DNA of 64,000 nucleotides from NCBI GenBank assembly GCA_025201345.1, contig JAIXMG010000008.1, positions 124,001-188,000 of the forward strand, in the 5' to 3' direction. The notes beneath the pieces were generated by a model. It did no database searches. It saw nothing but the letters and a program-made list of their open reading frames with translations, and was not told the DNA's origin. The DNA comes from Thamnidium elegans (lineage: Eukaryota; Mucoromycota; Mucoromycetes; Mucorales; Mucoraceae). The position numbers and the translations under genes were made by a program. Shown here in pieces: positions 22,669 to 35,097 of this stretch (its first letter is position 1; every line of letters begins with the position of its first letter).

Positions 22669-22717
<49 letters not shown>
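22669..22717. repeat. 49-base poly-A run
   Basis: Uninterrupted run of 49 A starting four bases after the stop codon of the GLTSCR1-domain gene. It is the longest homopolymer in the window; length in the assembly may be uncertain. Confidence 0.85.
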
Positions 22718-22720
<3 letters not shown>

Positions 22721-22837
22721 GTACTATAACTCTACTACAACCCTGTATGTAAATAAATTAATTATTTTTAAACAAAATGTGTTTATTTAAAAAATAAGGG
22801 GAGATTATACAATATGAGAGTAAGGAGGTAAAAAATG

Positions 22838-24594
22838 TTAAGCTGTAGGGTTAGGAACTTGCTTTTCATAAGTAGGTAAAGCAGGCAAATCATCGGTGTC
22901 ATTAAAGTTTAATTGTTGACAAACAGATGTGGTACGATTAGAGATCCATTCCAAGATACCAATTCTTGAATCGACAGTAGTGAGCATGTTATCGAGGTCC
23001 TTAACGGTGAACTTCTCCTTGTCACCAGGAGAACGGAATGGAAGAGAACGGTCCCAGGCAACGTCTTCCTTTAACATTTCAGTCCAGGCTTCAAGACGAG
23101 GTTTGATAACACGGACATTAAAGAAACGCTTGATAATGGTCTTGAGAATATCTTGAAATTTGGGGTCATAATAAGGAGACTTGATAAATGTATCAACAAG
23201 AGGACGTTGAGAATCAGGGCGAGAATAGTTTTGATAAGGAGTGGTCATTAACTTGTCATCTTCAACACCGTTACCGAAGGTTTCATCGAAATCGTAAGTA
23301 ATAATATACCATTTCTTGGTATCTCTATTTTGAGTCAAATAATAGTTGGAGGCCTGATACCAGATGCCGTCCCAGGAGCCGGAAAGGAAACTCATGACAA
23401 GATGGATCATGGTATGCTCAGCGCTATCGATTAAGTCGGTAATTGTACCGGGAGTTTGCGCATCAGAACCAATAACGGTCTTGTTTAATCTATCCATGAA
23501 ATCAATGACCGGACCCATATAACTTTTCTTGGAGACGGTAGGATCTCTGCCTTTATCTTCCAAGATATAAACGTCATTGGAATTGTAACTTGCAGCATTA
23601 GGGCCTTTGTAAACCATATTTGCTTCATTGGTAGGATCCATAGCGTTACCCTTGATGGTAAGACCAGTACTGTTCATCGCACTACCACCGTTTAAAAAGT
23701 TATCTGTGAAAGCCGTAAAAGAATCATCACTCATCAAGAACAAACCAAACGGTTGATTATTAACAAACAAACGAACCCAGTTACTACTTAATGTAGCGGC
23801 GCCAGCAGCAGCTAAAGAATCCATCATCAATTTCTCTCTAGCCATTGTTGGCTCGTTAGCCTCGGCACGTAATTTGAAACTTCGGCGTCCAAACAGACGA
23901 TCTTTAGAAAGTTTATTAAACTTGTTAAACTTTATTTTGAGAGATTGCTTTGCCATGTCCTTGGAAGATTGACCGCTGTTTTTAATACCCGCACCTTCAA
24001 AGTTATAAATTGCGTCGTGACTAATGTAGCTCATGTTATAAACTTGAGCAAATTCGTGATCTTCAGTAGGTGCTTTAAGGATTGTGTCGAGAGCGTTCAT
24101 ATCGGCATTAACAATGATGGTAGAAATTTCATTATCTCTACTCATCGCATTTTCGAGAGCTATTTTTGAAAGGTTAAATACATTGAATTAAAAGAAAGAG
24201 AGCGAAAAAAAACTTTTTTTTTTTTTTTTTTACCTGGATAAATGGGATTAAAAGCGCGAGGAAGAGAAGGAATATCGTAAACGGTTTTACTACGACCAAA
24301 AAATTCATTACCGGTCGTAGTAGCGCTTTCAGCTAAATGACGGGTTGTGTTTTCTACCTTTTGGCCATTGCTACCAATAATTGCATAGCGGTATTCTGCA
24401 CCGTAAGGAGCTACACCAGTGAAAAGGTTGCCACACATTGGGCTCTTTTGAAGAGGAAAATCTTGACCAGCGACATTGACAGCGACACTATCACTAGAGC
24501 CTGGGAAAGCAATTACAGCATATGTGACGTCCGCTGCATTGGTTAATGCAAAAGCTATGCTGATCAATCCAGTAGTAATAGCAAGTAATTTCAT
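22838..24594 (-). CDS. CotH-family secreted protein, no GPI tail
   Basis: Member of the CotH (spore-coat-H-like, kinase-fold) family, surface or secreted proteins that are multiplied in Mucorales. Exons (minus): 24594-24234 and 24159-22838, total 560 residues. A clear signal peptide starts it (MKLLAITTGLISIAFALTNA). Family blocks: TGNEFFGRSKTVYDIPSLPR, FNPIYP, then SGQSSKDMAKQSLKIKFNKF, LFGRRSFKLRAEA, LFVNNQPFGLFLMSDD, and the metal-site loop TYDFDETFGNG with Asp410 and Asp412. The C-terminus stops at KQVPNPTA without the hydrophobic GPI signal seen in the neighbour at 27747-29829, so it may be soluble or shed. The motif MGQTNDGAYRDP that marks the invasin-type CotH3 is not present. The intron at 24160-24233 sits at the same place as intron 1 of the neighbour. 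Confidence 0.88.
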
Positions 24595-27500
24595 AATTTA
24601 GTTGTATTGAACAGAAAAAAAAAAGGGACAGAAAAAAAAAAGCCAAAGTTTTTATATGTACTTTTTTTTTTTTTCTGAAATTTCACGGGCTAGTAAGAAA
24701 ATGTTTTTATTAGCTTGGATTTTATTCCGAGATTTGTTAACCGATTATGAACGGAGCTTTTGCTCTAACAAAAGAAGTTGAAAGAAAATCCCCTTCTCTA
24801 TTTTTGGAAAAAAACACATTGTTCTTTCTTTTTTCTTTTTTTTTTTTTCATCGAAAAAAATACTCGGTAAAAGTGACATTTTGGTTCAATTGTAACGGCA
24901 TATATCGTCCCCCCCCCCTTTAATTTTTGCCGCGTATGTACCCTGATTTTAATTATGCTTATTAAAGTTACAAACTAGTAAACCCTCTCTTTTAGATTTT
25001 AAAAGCATGGGAACACCAAGATGATGTGAAATCAATGATGTAACTCGTAAGTAATCAAATATGAGAGGAGGAGGGGTTTTACAGGCGCGGAAAGGAGTCG
25101 AACAAAAAAAAAAGCGGGTAAAATTTTGGTACCAGACTATCGTAATAGTTTTTATTTTAGTTAGGCCTTTTTTTTTTTTTTTTTTACAAGTAGAAAATGG
25201 TACCATATTTTTTTTTTTTTATTTATTTATTCTTTAAAATAATTTGGGGGCTTTATAAAAACTTAGTTCTGAAAAGAAAGAAGGAGGTGGTAAAAACGAA
25301 AGGTATTTATTTGGAGGTCTGCGCGATTCGAGTATCATCGCCTGAAATCAGATTAAATGACAAAAAATATGATTGATAAAGGTGTGTAATGGATATTTTC
25401 AAAAAAAAAAAAATTGTTCGACTTACTAGATGACAATAAGGAACGCAAAACAGTTATATGGATTGCATATAGACATTACAATGTCTTTTGAGGGGTGGAT
25501 CGCAGCGGCTCTACACCGCAGTACAAGTTTCGGACTTGAATACCTACAATGTAGATATTACGCTTTGATCCGGCAACTGTAATATTATTCTACCCGGCAA
25601 ACAAATGTTTAAATTAGTTAGTCAAGTTATCCAAAAATAATTATATTAGTGTATAAATACGGTTATTTATCTTTAAGATACATATATTATGAGCATCAGT
25701 ACATAACAAATCTTTATTATTTTTCCGCTACTTGTAGTTATTATATATATATTATGATTCATTTCTGCTGTTTGAACATACCAAACTAGCAGTAATGACT
25801 TAAATACATATATACATATATAAACAATTACAGTAAAAATTATTCTATTAGATATATTGAATCCGTCTAAAATAAAATGCGACTACTGCTTAAAAATTAC
25901 TTCTAGACTTTATTTTTGTGACAGAACTTTAATTCTCGTGATTAAAAGGAATGAAGTACACAGATATATTTGTTTAAATTGTTACATTTCTAATAAATTA
26001 TTGTTCGTTTATCGATGTATTAGGACACTGTATCGTTCTTAAATACCATATCTGGCCCGTATGAGAAAATCATACTTTTATTACCACTTGAGAATAAGCA
26101 TAAAAATAAAAAAACCGGGAACTAGGTTTCTTATTTCAAACACTGCTTTTTAGTGATTTTTGATGTCTTGAATATAAAGCTTCGGTAAGTATACAGAGTT
26201 CCAAAATGTGTATCAAATTACACACGAAAATTTGTACAAAGCGCTATACTTCTATATTTATATTTTTTGTGTGTAACTTGTGTGTGTAACCTTTGCGCCT
26301 CATCTCAGAAAAATAGAATTTTTTCTTTTTTTGTAATAATAATTCCTCCCCCCAAATTTGAGATAAAAATAATATTTGGAAAATTAAATTCTATTTTGCT
26401 TTTTATTATTTGTAAGTTAATAAAAAAAACTACCAATCAATTGTATTATATCGACAATGTGCCATATTGACCAAATAGTGGCGCTTTATGAATATATTAC
26501 AATGTAAACTTTCTTTTTTGGGGAACTTTGCCACTAGTGTATGTGAGAGATTTTTTTTGTGCTACTATATGTCCACACGAAAAAAAAAGAGATGATGATG
26601 CTGGAGCGGGTTTTCTATAATGGGACCGTCATTGAGACGGGGGTAGCAAATTAACTGGATGTTCATGTTTATTGAACAAGTAGATATGTTATGAGTTAAG
26701 CATATTGCGAGCTAATGTAATCAAGTAATACAATACAATTGCAAGTTGCCTTTTCAACGAAACGTGCAAGTTGCAATTGGAATAAAAGTGGTACTGGAGC
26801 ACAGAAACAGAAAATAGAGACTGCGCATTAAATTATTATACAAAAAAAAAAAAAAAAAAAAACGAATGAAGTTATTGATTTATTTTCTAATCTTTCCAAT
26901 TTGATTTAATTATAGAAAGTGCTTATAATGAAGTATATATTTAAAATATTCATAAGCATAACAATCTACTTTTTTGACAAACCCATTATTGTCTTTTTTT
27001 TCCCCCCTTGCTCCAAAAAAATATCACATCATTTTTAAAAGTGCTTCGAAGCCGTCAATGTGAATAAGTTACTTAAGAAAAAAAAAATGCAAATGCACGC
27101 GATTACTGAAAAAAGGAATATCAACACGAAATTTAATTGAGTTGTACTTTACCCCTTCTTCTTCTTCTTCTTCTTCTTCTTAATGATGGGGTGCAGCAAT
27201 TTTTTTGTTCTTTTTTTTTGGGGGGAGGGGAAGGAGGACATGAACAAAGGAGAACCTATCAATTACATTTACGCGTGAGCTCACGCGTGCAAAAAAAAAA
27301 AAAAAAAAAAAAAAAGTGACAAATAAAGTGACGTTTTGTAGAATACTGAGAATTTTTTTTTAAGCATGTCGTTGTGTGCCAAGACTGAAAATCTGTGTTT
27401 GCAAAAACAAAACAAACAAACAAACCAATTTTGGCAAATGCTTGATGATATACGGCTTTTTTTTTTAAAAAAAAAAAACCTGTTCTGTGGGATCCAATGT

Positions 27501-27746
27501 GCATAAATATTTACAGTGGTTATGTGTCTGCAAATATGTCGTTTTGTTAAACAAGTACATCTTTTTCGCTCCTACGCAATCCTCCTTTTGGGAGAACGAA
27601 AATATAAAATATAGTATCTGTATATGTATTTTTATTTTTTTTTAAAAAAACAAGAAAATATATAATGAATGATTTGGGGTGCAATTTTTTTTTTAAAAAA
27701 ATAAGTAATTAATAATTATAAAGTGAGAGAAAGGAGATATTTTTTT
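24595..27746. other. 3.1-kb intergenic stretch, no gene seen
   Basis: AT-rich, with many homopolymer runs, a CTT repeat at about 27157-27181 and an A run at about 27292-27315. No open frame with credible coding content on either strand, no tRNA cloverleaf, no transposase motif. The first few hundred bases contain the promoter of the CotH gene at 22838-24594. Confidence 0.6.
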
Positions 27747-29829
27747 TTAGAGAGTGAGAGCAATAGCAGCGACAGCAGCTCCTAAAGTAATACCAATGGT
27801 AGCTTTGGTAGAAGTAGCAGCAGCTTGAGGCTTATCAGCGTTACCACCAGGGGCAACACCATTATCAGTGCTGACAGTTTCACCATTAGCTTTCACAACG
27901 TTGCCGTTAGCATCCAAATGTGTACCAGCAGTATAAGGAGGCAAGGCAGGGAGATCATCGACATCAGAAAAGTTAAGTTGTTGAGTGAGAGAAGAAGCAC
28001 GGTTAGCGACCCAAGAGCTAATGGAGATAACAGAGCCGTTACCGTTCAAACCATCCTTAAAGTCTTGAACGGTGTAAGTAGTTTTGATACCAGCAGATTT
28101 ACCGGCAATAGTACGAGTCCAAGTGATATCTTCTTCCAACATTTGAGACCAAGCGGTCAAGATGGGGTCAATAACACTAGGCTTGAAGAAACGCTTAACA
28201 ATGGTCTTGAGGGTATCTTGGAATACACCATCATAATAAGTGTTGTTCAAGAAGACTTCAACAATAGGACGTTGAGATCCAGGACGAGCATAATCCTTGT
28301 AAGCAACTGTGTTCATGGCAACATCTTCAACACCGTTACCATAAGTCTCATCAAAATCGTAAGTAATTAAGGTCCACTTCTTGGAAGCCAAGTCTTGATT
28401 CAAGTAGTAGTTGGAGGCTTGGTACCAGAGACCATCCCAAGAACCAATGAGGTAGTTAAGAGCCAAGTGAATTAAAGTATGTTGAGGATCAAGTACGTTG
28501 GCAACGCTTCCAGGGTTTTTGGCATCAGTAGCGTCTTGTGCATTGACTTCGCTAAGAGATTTAGTGAATTGGATGATAAGTGCTTGACTGTTGTTCTTCT
28601 TGCTGATTGTGGTATCTTCTCCGGTGTCTTGGAGCTTATAGATATCCTCGGAGTATTTGGTAACATCTTCACCTTGGTAGACCAAGTTACCTTCAACTTC
28701 AGGACTTAAAGCGTTACCCTTATAGGTGACACCTGCATACAAAAAAAAAAAATGGGTTAGTATCGAATGATTAGAAAATAAAATTAAAGGAGTTGAGAGA
28801 AAAGGAGTAAAAAAAAAAACAGTAATTATTTTTACCTGTGTTTTTAGATTTCCAATCACCACCATGGAGAATATTATCAATAAGATGGGTAGAGATATCA
28901 TCCATTAACAAGAAAAGACCGTAACCTTCACCGTTAATGAATACACGAGTCCAAGAACCAGAAAGGGTAGCAGCACCAGAAGCAGCAAGCATATCTAAAA
29001 CTAATTTTTCACGACTACACGAAAAAAAAAAAAAAAAAAAAAAAGTTAGTAAAGCAACATATAAAAAAAAGGAGAAGAGAGACTTTACGCAAGAGTAGCA
29101 TCAGTTTCTTCAGCGCGAAGTTTTAAACTGGTACGACCAAACAAGAGATCTTTAGGAGCACCTTTGACCTTGTACTTGCCAAAATCAATAGCCCAAGATT
29201 GTTTAGCGAAATCTTTGGTCGATTGACCACTGGTACTTAAACCAGCAGCAGTGAATTTAAAGATCTCCTTGTTGCTGATATACGCAAACTCAGTAATTTG
29301 TGCATCGTCTTGCTTTTCAAGAGGTGCTTTATTGAAACCATCTAAAGCGGTGGCATTGACATTCATAATGATCGTGGCGATCTCATTTGATACATTCATG
29401 TTTGTAAACAAAGCTGCAATAAATTATTAATAAAAAACAAAACAATAAGAATATATATAAATATACTTTACTGGGATAGATGGGGTTGTAGGCTTGAGGA
29501 AGACTAGGTACGTTATATACGGTTTGAGAACGACCAAAGAACTCGTTACCAGTAGAGGTAACGCCTTGAGCAAGTTTACGTGTGGTTGTTTCAGGGGTGT
29601 TCTTTTGACCATCAGTCAAGACATATTGGTAAGTTTCACCGGAAGGGGCAGGACCTGAATAAATGTTGGGATGCACAGTACTCTTTTGAAGTGCAACTGT
29701 TTGACCGCCGACAGAGACAGAGACACCTTGAGTACCTGTAGGGAAAGCAATTACTGAATATTGAACATCAGCTGCCCAAGCACCAGAAAGTGCAAGTGTA
29801 ACTAATGATGAAAGTGTAATAAACTTCAT
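27747..29829 (-). CDS. CotH-family protein with GPI-anchor signal
   Basis: Second CotH gene on the same strand, 3.1 kb upstream of the first in transcription order. Exons (minus): 29829-29472, 29413-29089, 29014-28836 and 28732-27747, total 615 residues with all phases consistent. Signal peptide MKFITLSSLVTLALSGAWA; blocks TGNEFFGRSQTVYNVPSLPQ, STSGQSTKDFAKQSWAIDF, LLFGRTSLKLRAEE, VFINGEGYGLFLLMDD and TYDFDETYGNG (Asp413, Asp415). The tail KATIGITLGAAVAAIALTL after a spacer rich in Asn/Gly/Ala is a typical GPI-attachment signal, so the mature protein is expected at the cell surface. It has four exons against two in the neighbour; introns 2 and 3 are extra here or lost there. The invasin-type motif MGQTNDGAYRDP is absent. 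Role in spore wall or host contact cannot be told from sequence. Confidence 0.9.
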
Positions 29830-29916
29830 TTTTTGAAGAAGAAAAAAGAAGAAGAAGAAAAGAAAAAAAGAAGATAAAGAAGGTAAAGAGAAAGGAAAAA
29901 AAATCCTATTTTGTAG

Positions 29917-29955
<39 letters not shown>

Positions 29956-30481
29956 CTTCCGGGTAAGACGATATTATAATAGTTTGGAAAAAGGGGAGTT
30001 CTGATCTGGGAAAAAGAGACAAGATGTCTCGTGATACCAAATGATTTTTTTTTTCTGGTGATCGACCAACCAATTTTGAAGAAAAAAGGGGGGAGAGAGA
30101 GGCAAAAAAGTTATTTACAGTGAATTCTTTTTGTGTAACAAGATGGCAAATATTATTTATTGCCTGAAACAAAAAGTATTTATTTGCACTCAATCTTATA
30201 AAGAAGTTTGTCCAAGAAAGAGAATCAAAGATGTTCAAACCATTTAAAATAAAAACCTTTTCCCCCCTTCTTCTTCTTATAATTTGTGTTTTAGCTGGTA
30301 AAAAAAAAAAAAAAACCAATTTTCGTCTAGTTAAAATTTTTTATTTGAGCTCGATAAAAAATACCTAAAAATAATTATTTGTTCCTTTTTTGTGGGTTCA
30401 AGGACCCCAACTCAGCAAACAATTGTCCCCCTTGTATATATTAAATAAAACGTGAATAATAACCAAATATAATTTATGCCG

Positions 30482-30513
<32 letters not shown>

Positions 30514-30919
30514 GACGTAGCAATTATCTACAAAAACAATAAAAAAAAATACTGTAACTTATACTGTAACTTATTGCAGGTTTAATAGCGGAAGATGTAC
30601 CGAAATAAAAAAAAGATAGTTGACGGGGTAACCAAATTAATTTTCTTGGAGTATATCTCACTGTGACGATCTTGTAAAACTCTAAATATATATAAAACTG
30701 ACAAAATAGATTATAAATGGGCCACAACATTTTTTTAATTACGACAAAAGATTTCGTGGAAGCTTATACACGTAACCAAACAATTGATCGTCTTTTAATA
30801 GCTCTTTTTTTTTTTTTCGTTATTTACTCTATATATTATTATTATTTGTTTTTAGGCAAAAGAAGATATTACTTTTTTTTTACCTTACACTTTTTCATAT
30901 TATATGAAAGAAGGGAATA

Positions 30920-30956
<37 letters not shown>

Positions 30957-31872
30957 ATTATCGTATAATTTAGCGTAACAATAACAATTTTTTAATACCG
31001 AAAAAAGGGTTCGTTCATTTTTAAATAGTTTATAAGGGGATTCGTTTAACAACTTTATATTTGTGTCATATCACATGAATCAAATGGCGCGAACACCTAT
31101 AAATATAGCTCGGTTACACATGTAAAAAGCGTCGTTCACGTAGATTACCGCTTTATTGAAAAAAAAAAGCAAGTTAAATATATATATTAAATATTTAGGG
31201 GCGTATTTGCCCTGTTACTAGATCTACAATGTTCCCACTATCACTTTGAGGATTTCGATTTACTCCACCAATACCTTTCCTCAGACAGAAGAGCCGTCAT
31301 TTGGGAAGCGTAGAGCGGACATGTTTTCTTGGAAAACATCCCTTATTTGAAGAAGAACGTTTAAATGTTCTAACGAATCTACTTGGTCAACCGAAGGTTT
31401 CTCATTGACTATTCATGATACCAGAGGCAAGTAAGAGTTTTAGCTGAGTAAAGTATTGTATGATTTCGCTATTAATTATCTTTTTTTGGACTTATTTGCC
31501 TTTTGAAATTCTGGTCTTCTTTTTCGCGTCTTGTCTTTTTAACGTGTCAGTTAATTTATAAATATACGAAATCTACTGCCAAACTTTAACCCAATAGAAT
31601 TTTTATACGCAATGTCGATCTCGGTGCATTCATATGCTGCGATTTACTGTACTTTCAAAGAAAGTAGCATTTTTAAGAAATAATTGACGTTTTGTATTAC
31701 GTAAGCACAATGTCAACTTTTTTTTCTCTTTTCTTTTATACCAGTGTTTAAAATAGCTTTAGTATAAAAGTACATCGTACATCTTAAAAGCAAGTAATGA
31801 TAATACATCTGATATTATAAAAAAAGATAATCTTTCCATTTTTAATTCGCTAAGAACGCACAATTAGTTTTT
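29830..31872. other. 2-kb intergenic stretch with long poly-T runs
   Basis: Contains T runs of about 37 (29919-29955), 26 (30488-30513) and 34 (30921-30954) and otherwise AT-rich sequence. A plus-strand stretch near 31247-31380 reads EDFDLLHQYLSSDRRAVIWEA before a stop and looks like a former coding fragment, but I cannot assign it. No other gene is supported. Confidence 0.5.
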
Positions 31873-32340
31873 TTATATAGCGACCTCATTAAGACAGTTA
31901 TCAAATCGACTTACTGAATGTTGAACAAATGCTCTGAAATGCTCAGCGGGTACAGCTTCGCTAGTTTCATTTATACACCTAGTAAGTGGCTCTATATCGC
32001 TAAGCTTATTATGCTTTGCCTTTCCTTTTAAAATAACCCAAAATTGTTCAATTGGGATAAGTTCGGGCGAGTAAGGGGGAGGCACACTGGGGTATAGCCT
32101 CTGCTCACGATTACAGGGTCAATTATTCCAGGGACATGAATAGGAGCATTATCCATGATATTAAAATAATCTTTCGTTTCAGAAATTTCATCCATAATAT
32201 CCATAATATCATTTGGAAATTAAAGATAATGGTCACATGTAGCAATTGAGGGTGGACGTACTGTATTAATAAAAGAAGCTTTTACCACTCTAAGAATATA
32301 TTACTTCGGTCCACAAATTAAGCGTCGTATTTAGATACGA
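31873..32340 (-). pseudogene. Tc1/mariner-like transposase fragment
   Basis: Minus-strand 3' part of a DDE transposase. From about 32250 down it reads FNIMDNAPIHVPGIIDP (second catalytic Asp in MDNAPIH), then after a frame change YSPELIPIEQFWVILKGKAK (third catalytic acidic residue, Glu of PIEQFW), ending with a stop at 31873. The order and spacing fit the Tc1/mariner superfamily. The frame break between the two blocks and the missing N-terminal half make it inactive. It differs from the element at 33790-35097. Confidence 0.7.
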
Positions 32341-32791
32341 CAATTTGGAACAACCGCGAGTTATCATATAGTTTAGAAACAATAGCATCGTTCGAATCAG
32401 TATTTCAATTCCTTTTGATAGAACAAGGATTTGGTAACTTATCGTCCCTTTTATTTTATACTATTTATTTCAAAGTGTTGTGCTCCTGATTAGACGATCT
32501 CATTGCAAACTATACTGAGATTTCCGGGGGAGGGGGAGTGTTAAAAAAACCAAAGTTTTATTCATGAAACTATTCCTAATGAATTTTTTTACTCAAAATT
32601 TTTGGTATGCTGCTTACGCGGTAATTTTGGAAACAGTGAGCCTCAAGCTTTACAAGAGAAGTTTTCCAGGATCGACAACAAACAGTAAATTTTTAATGTT
32701 CTTTCCTACATCAGTGGCACCTCTTGGAAATATCAAACGGTATGAGACTACGTACAGCAACTACTACGTGGAAACGTTTTAAGGAAAACTG

Positions 32792-33787
32792 ATGAAATAT
32801 CTGAAACTTAAACTATCCATTAGATTTCCTGAAACTCCAGAGTATATTATCAAAGGGATAGTTAATCATTATCTTATATTTCTAATTACACATACAAAAA
32901 TGCCTGATATAGGGGTATTTGGCCTCATCAAGGAAGATACTGACAAACAAAATATAATAGAATTTCGTAATAATGGCAAGATTATTACAGAGCTCAGAAA
33001 TGACTTACCCTCTTATAGTAGGGCCAACCCTCTAACAAAAGCGAAAATATCAAGGTCTCCTGGCTTAGTTATTAAACTGTTTATAAGAATAGCTGCTGAA
33101 TCCGAAGATTCTGAAGCGAAATATAACACAAACGTGGCAAGACTAATCGTAGAAGCCGTAGAGAATCCATCAAATATTGCAACTGTGCATCTTCAAGGAA
33201 CACAAGCTACATTAAATGCTGTTGAAACTTGTGCCCATGCTTCTCAAACCGTCTTAAGATCTGCTGAAGCTGCGGATGTTGTGGCTCGAAATACAAATGC
33301 AAGCTTTTCAGCAGTTATAACCTCATATACGAGGGCAGCTTCTGGGTTGGCAATGGTTTCTAGCACTGTCTCTTTTAATATTAATATAACCGCTGATGCT
33401 GTGCTTGATTCTGCAAAAAATAATTATAACTGCTACTGCCGCTGTTATGAATCTTGTGAGCAACACCTTTATCTCCAGTAACATAATAAAAGAGGCTACA
33501 GAAGCTGGTTCGTCCTATGTAGCTAAAATGGAAAATATTTCGCAAGACTTGATCACCTCGATTAAGGAATCTATCACATCGCCCGAACAAATCAATGCTT
33601 TTATTAGAAGTATGGATACTTCTCCCGAAAATATATTGTTCTCTCTACAAAACGTATTGAACCAATCAAAAGAACTTTTTTGCTGTTGTGGAAGCTGTCA
33701 TTCGTCCAGCCGAAAACTGTCGTAGTAGTGCTGAACGGGTTTTGTTGTTATGCCAAGACCTAGCAGATTCAGCGAAGAATGGCAATA
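32792..33787 (+). pseudogene. Alanine-rich helical protein gene, frameshifted and cut by a transposon
   Basis: Plus-strand coding remnant. Frame 1 (32792 to about 33420) encodes an N-terminal part and then a long Ala/Val/Ser-rich, probably all-helical stretch (ATLNAVETCAHASQTVLRSA, EAADVVARNTNASFSAVITS). It continues in a second frame after the A run near 33415-33420 (ITATAAVMNLVSNTF ... ENILFSLQNVLNQSKELF). A third frame starts after the T run at about 33676 (AVVEAVIRPAENCRSSAERV) and is then cut by the Tc1 element whose TA target is 33788-33789. No known family is recognised. Both frame changes fall in homopolymers, so read error is an alternative to mutation for them, but not for the insertion. 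Confidence 0.5.
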
Positions 33788-33789
33788 TA

Positions 33790-35097
33790 CAACTCCGCCG
33801 ACTGGAATTTCATAAAAATTTATTTTATTGTTTGAGGGAAATTATACACGTATTTTCTTAAAGCGATTGCTACCTCTATAAATATGCTAGACACTTCATT
33901 TAAATTTGATGCTTTTATTAAAATAAAAATAAAAAAAATAAAAAAACTAATATTTTGTTGGGCCACCTTTAGCGTCTATAACTGCTTGACACCGTCTGCC
34001 CATGCTGGCTACCAGACGCTGGGCAAACTCGGTGTCAAGCCTTCTCCATTCTTCTTCTAAAGCAGCCCTCATATCATTCATACTACTAATAGAGGCCCTT
34101 CTCTTTTGGATGAGAGTATCCAGAGCGTGCCATATATGCTCAATGGGGTTCAGATCAGGACTTTGAGCAGGTCAGTACTCAAAGCCTCTGATCTGGTAGG
34201 TCTCTTTCCACCATCAAGCATATTGACCAGTGTGACAGGTAGCATCATCCTCTTGGAACAGGAAGGGTCTTCCGGTCTTTTCTATCATATCTTTGTACCA
34301 AGGATGAAATTTCCCCGCCAAATTATTGATATAAGAGTCTTGATTCATATTGCCATCTATGATAGCAATTGGACCAAAACCCCCACCCCAAAAACAGCCC
34401 CAAATCATAATACCACCGTCATCCAATTTCTGAGTTTGGTTTCAGTACTTCTCCTTGTACCTTTCTCCATATTTGCGAAGTACTCTACTTCCGCGGGAGT
34501 TGCTATTGACGAAGAAACGAGATTCATTAGACCAAACAACATCGATCCTTTGTTCGTCGGTCCAATTTACGCGTTCTCGAGCCCAACACAGTCTAGCCTC
34601 CTTGTGCTTTGTAGTAAACTTTGGCTTAGAAGCTTCCCAAAAAGAATGAAAGCCTAGACGCTTGACAGCAGCCATTATCGTGTCTCTGCAAACGTTAATG
34701 TCTATACGGGTAAATTACGTCTGCAGATCTTTGTAAGAAGCAAAAGGATCCCTTCTTATCGCGTCTCTTAAAAATCTTTCTGATCTACCTTCTATTATTA
34801 AAGGTGGTCCAGGTGCTTTGGCTGGCATAGGTGTATTTCTTTTGTCAATACGATTGACAATGGACTGCACAGAACTTACTGGCATATCGACAACCTGAGC
34901 GATGGAAGTCAAAGTAAGCCCCGCCTTTTTAAGATAAAAAAATACTTCAATATTTTCCGTCTTCTCACTTATTATATGGTCCACGGGTGTATTTAACAGA
35001 TTTTGAAGTTGACATGTTGAGTTTACTAATGAGATGAACGTGTAAAATAAATATCTTTAGGAAATGATGATATACAAAACTTCAGTCGGCAGAGTTA
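33790..35097 (-). mobile_element. Tc1/mariner element with decayed transposase
   Basis: A 1.3-kb element flanked by TA (33788-33789 and 35098-35099) with inverted ends of consensus AACTCYGCCGACTGRAR (left from 33791, right ending at 35096). The minus-strand transposase runs from 34984: helix-turn-helix LTLTSIAQVVDMPVSSVQSI, then MAAVKRLGFHSFWEASKPKF. The first catalytic block reads VVWSNESRFF (Asn where SDE is expected), then IMIWGCFWGGGFGPIAI and FLFQEDDATCHTG. A final block from about 34170 reads SPDLNPIEHIWHALDTL and ends near 33940. At least three in-frame stops break it (about 34718, 34205 and 34168), two of them TGA at likely Trp codons. Size, TA flanks and motifs make the Tc1/mariner call secure. 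It is inactive. Confidence 0.85.

Noticed and set aside
25080..25110. GTTCGACTCC on the minus strand resembling a tRNA B box
   Set aside because: No acceptor, D or anticodon stem can be built around it.
27157..27181. CTT trinucleotide run as a coding poly-Leu/Ser tract
   Set aside because: The surrounding frame is short, with poly-A and no gene structure.
27825..28370. Plus-strand frame of 181 codons
   Set aside because: Antisense to the GPI-type CotH gene; no coding character of its own.
34106..34657. Plus-strand frame of 183 codons
   Set aside because: Antisense to the Tc1 transposase; no recognisable domain.
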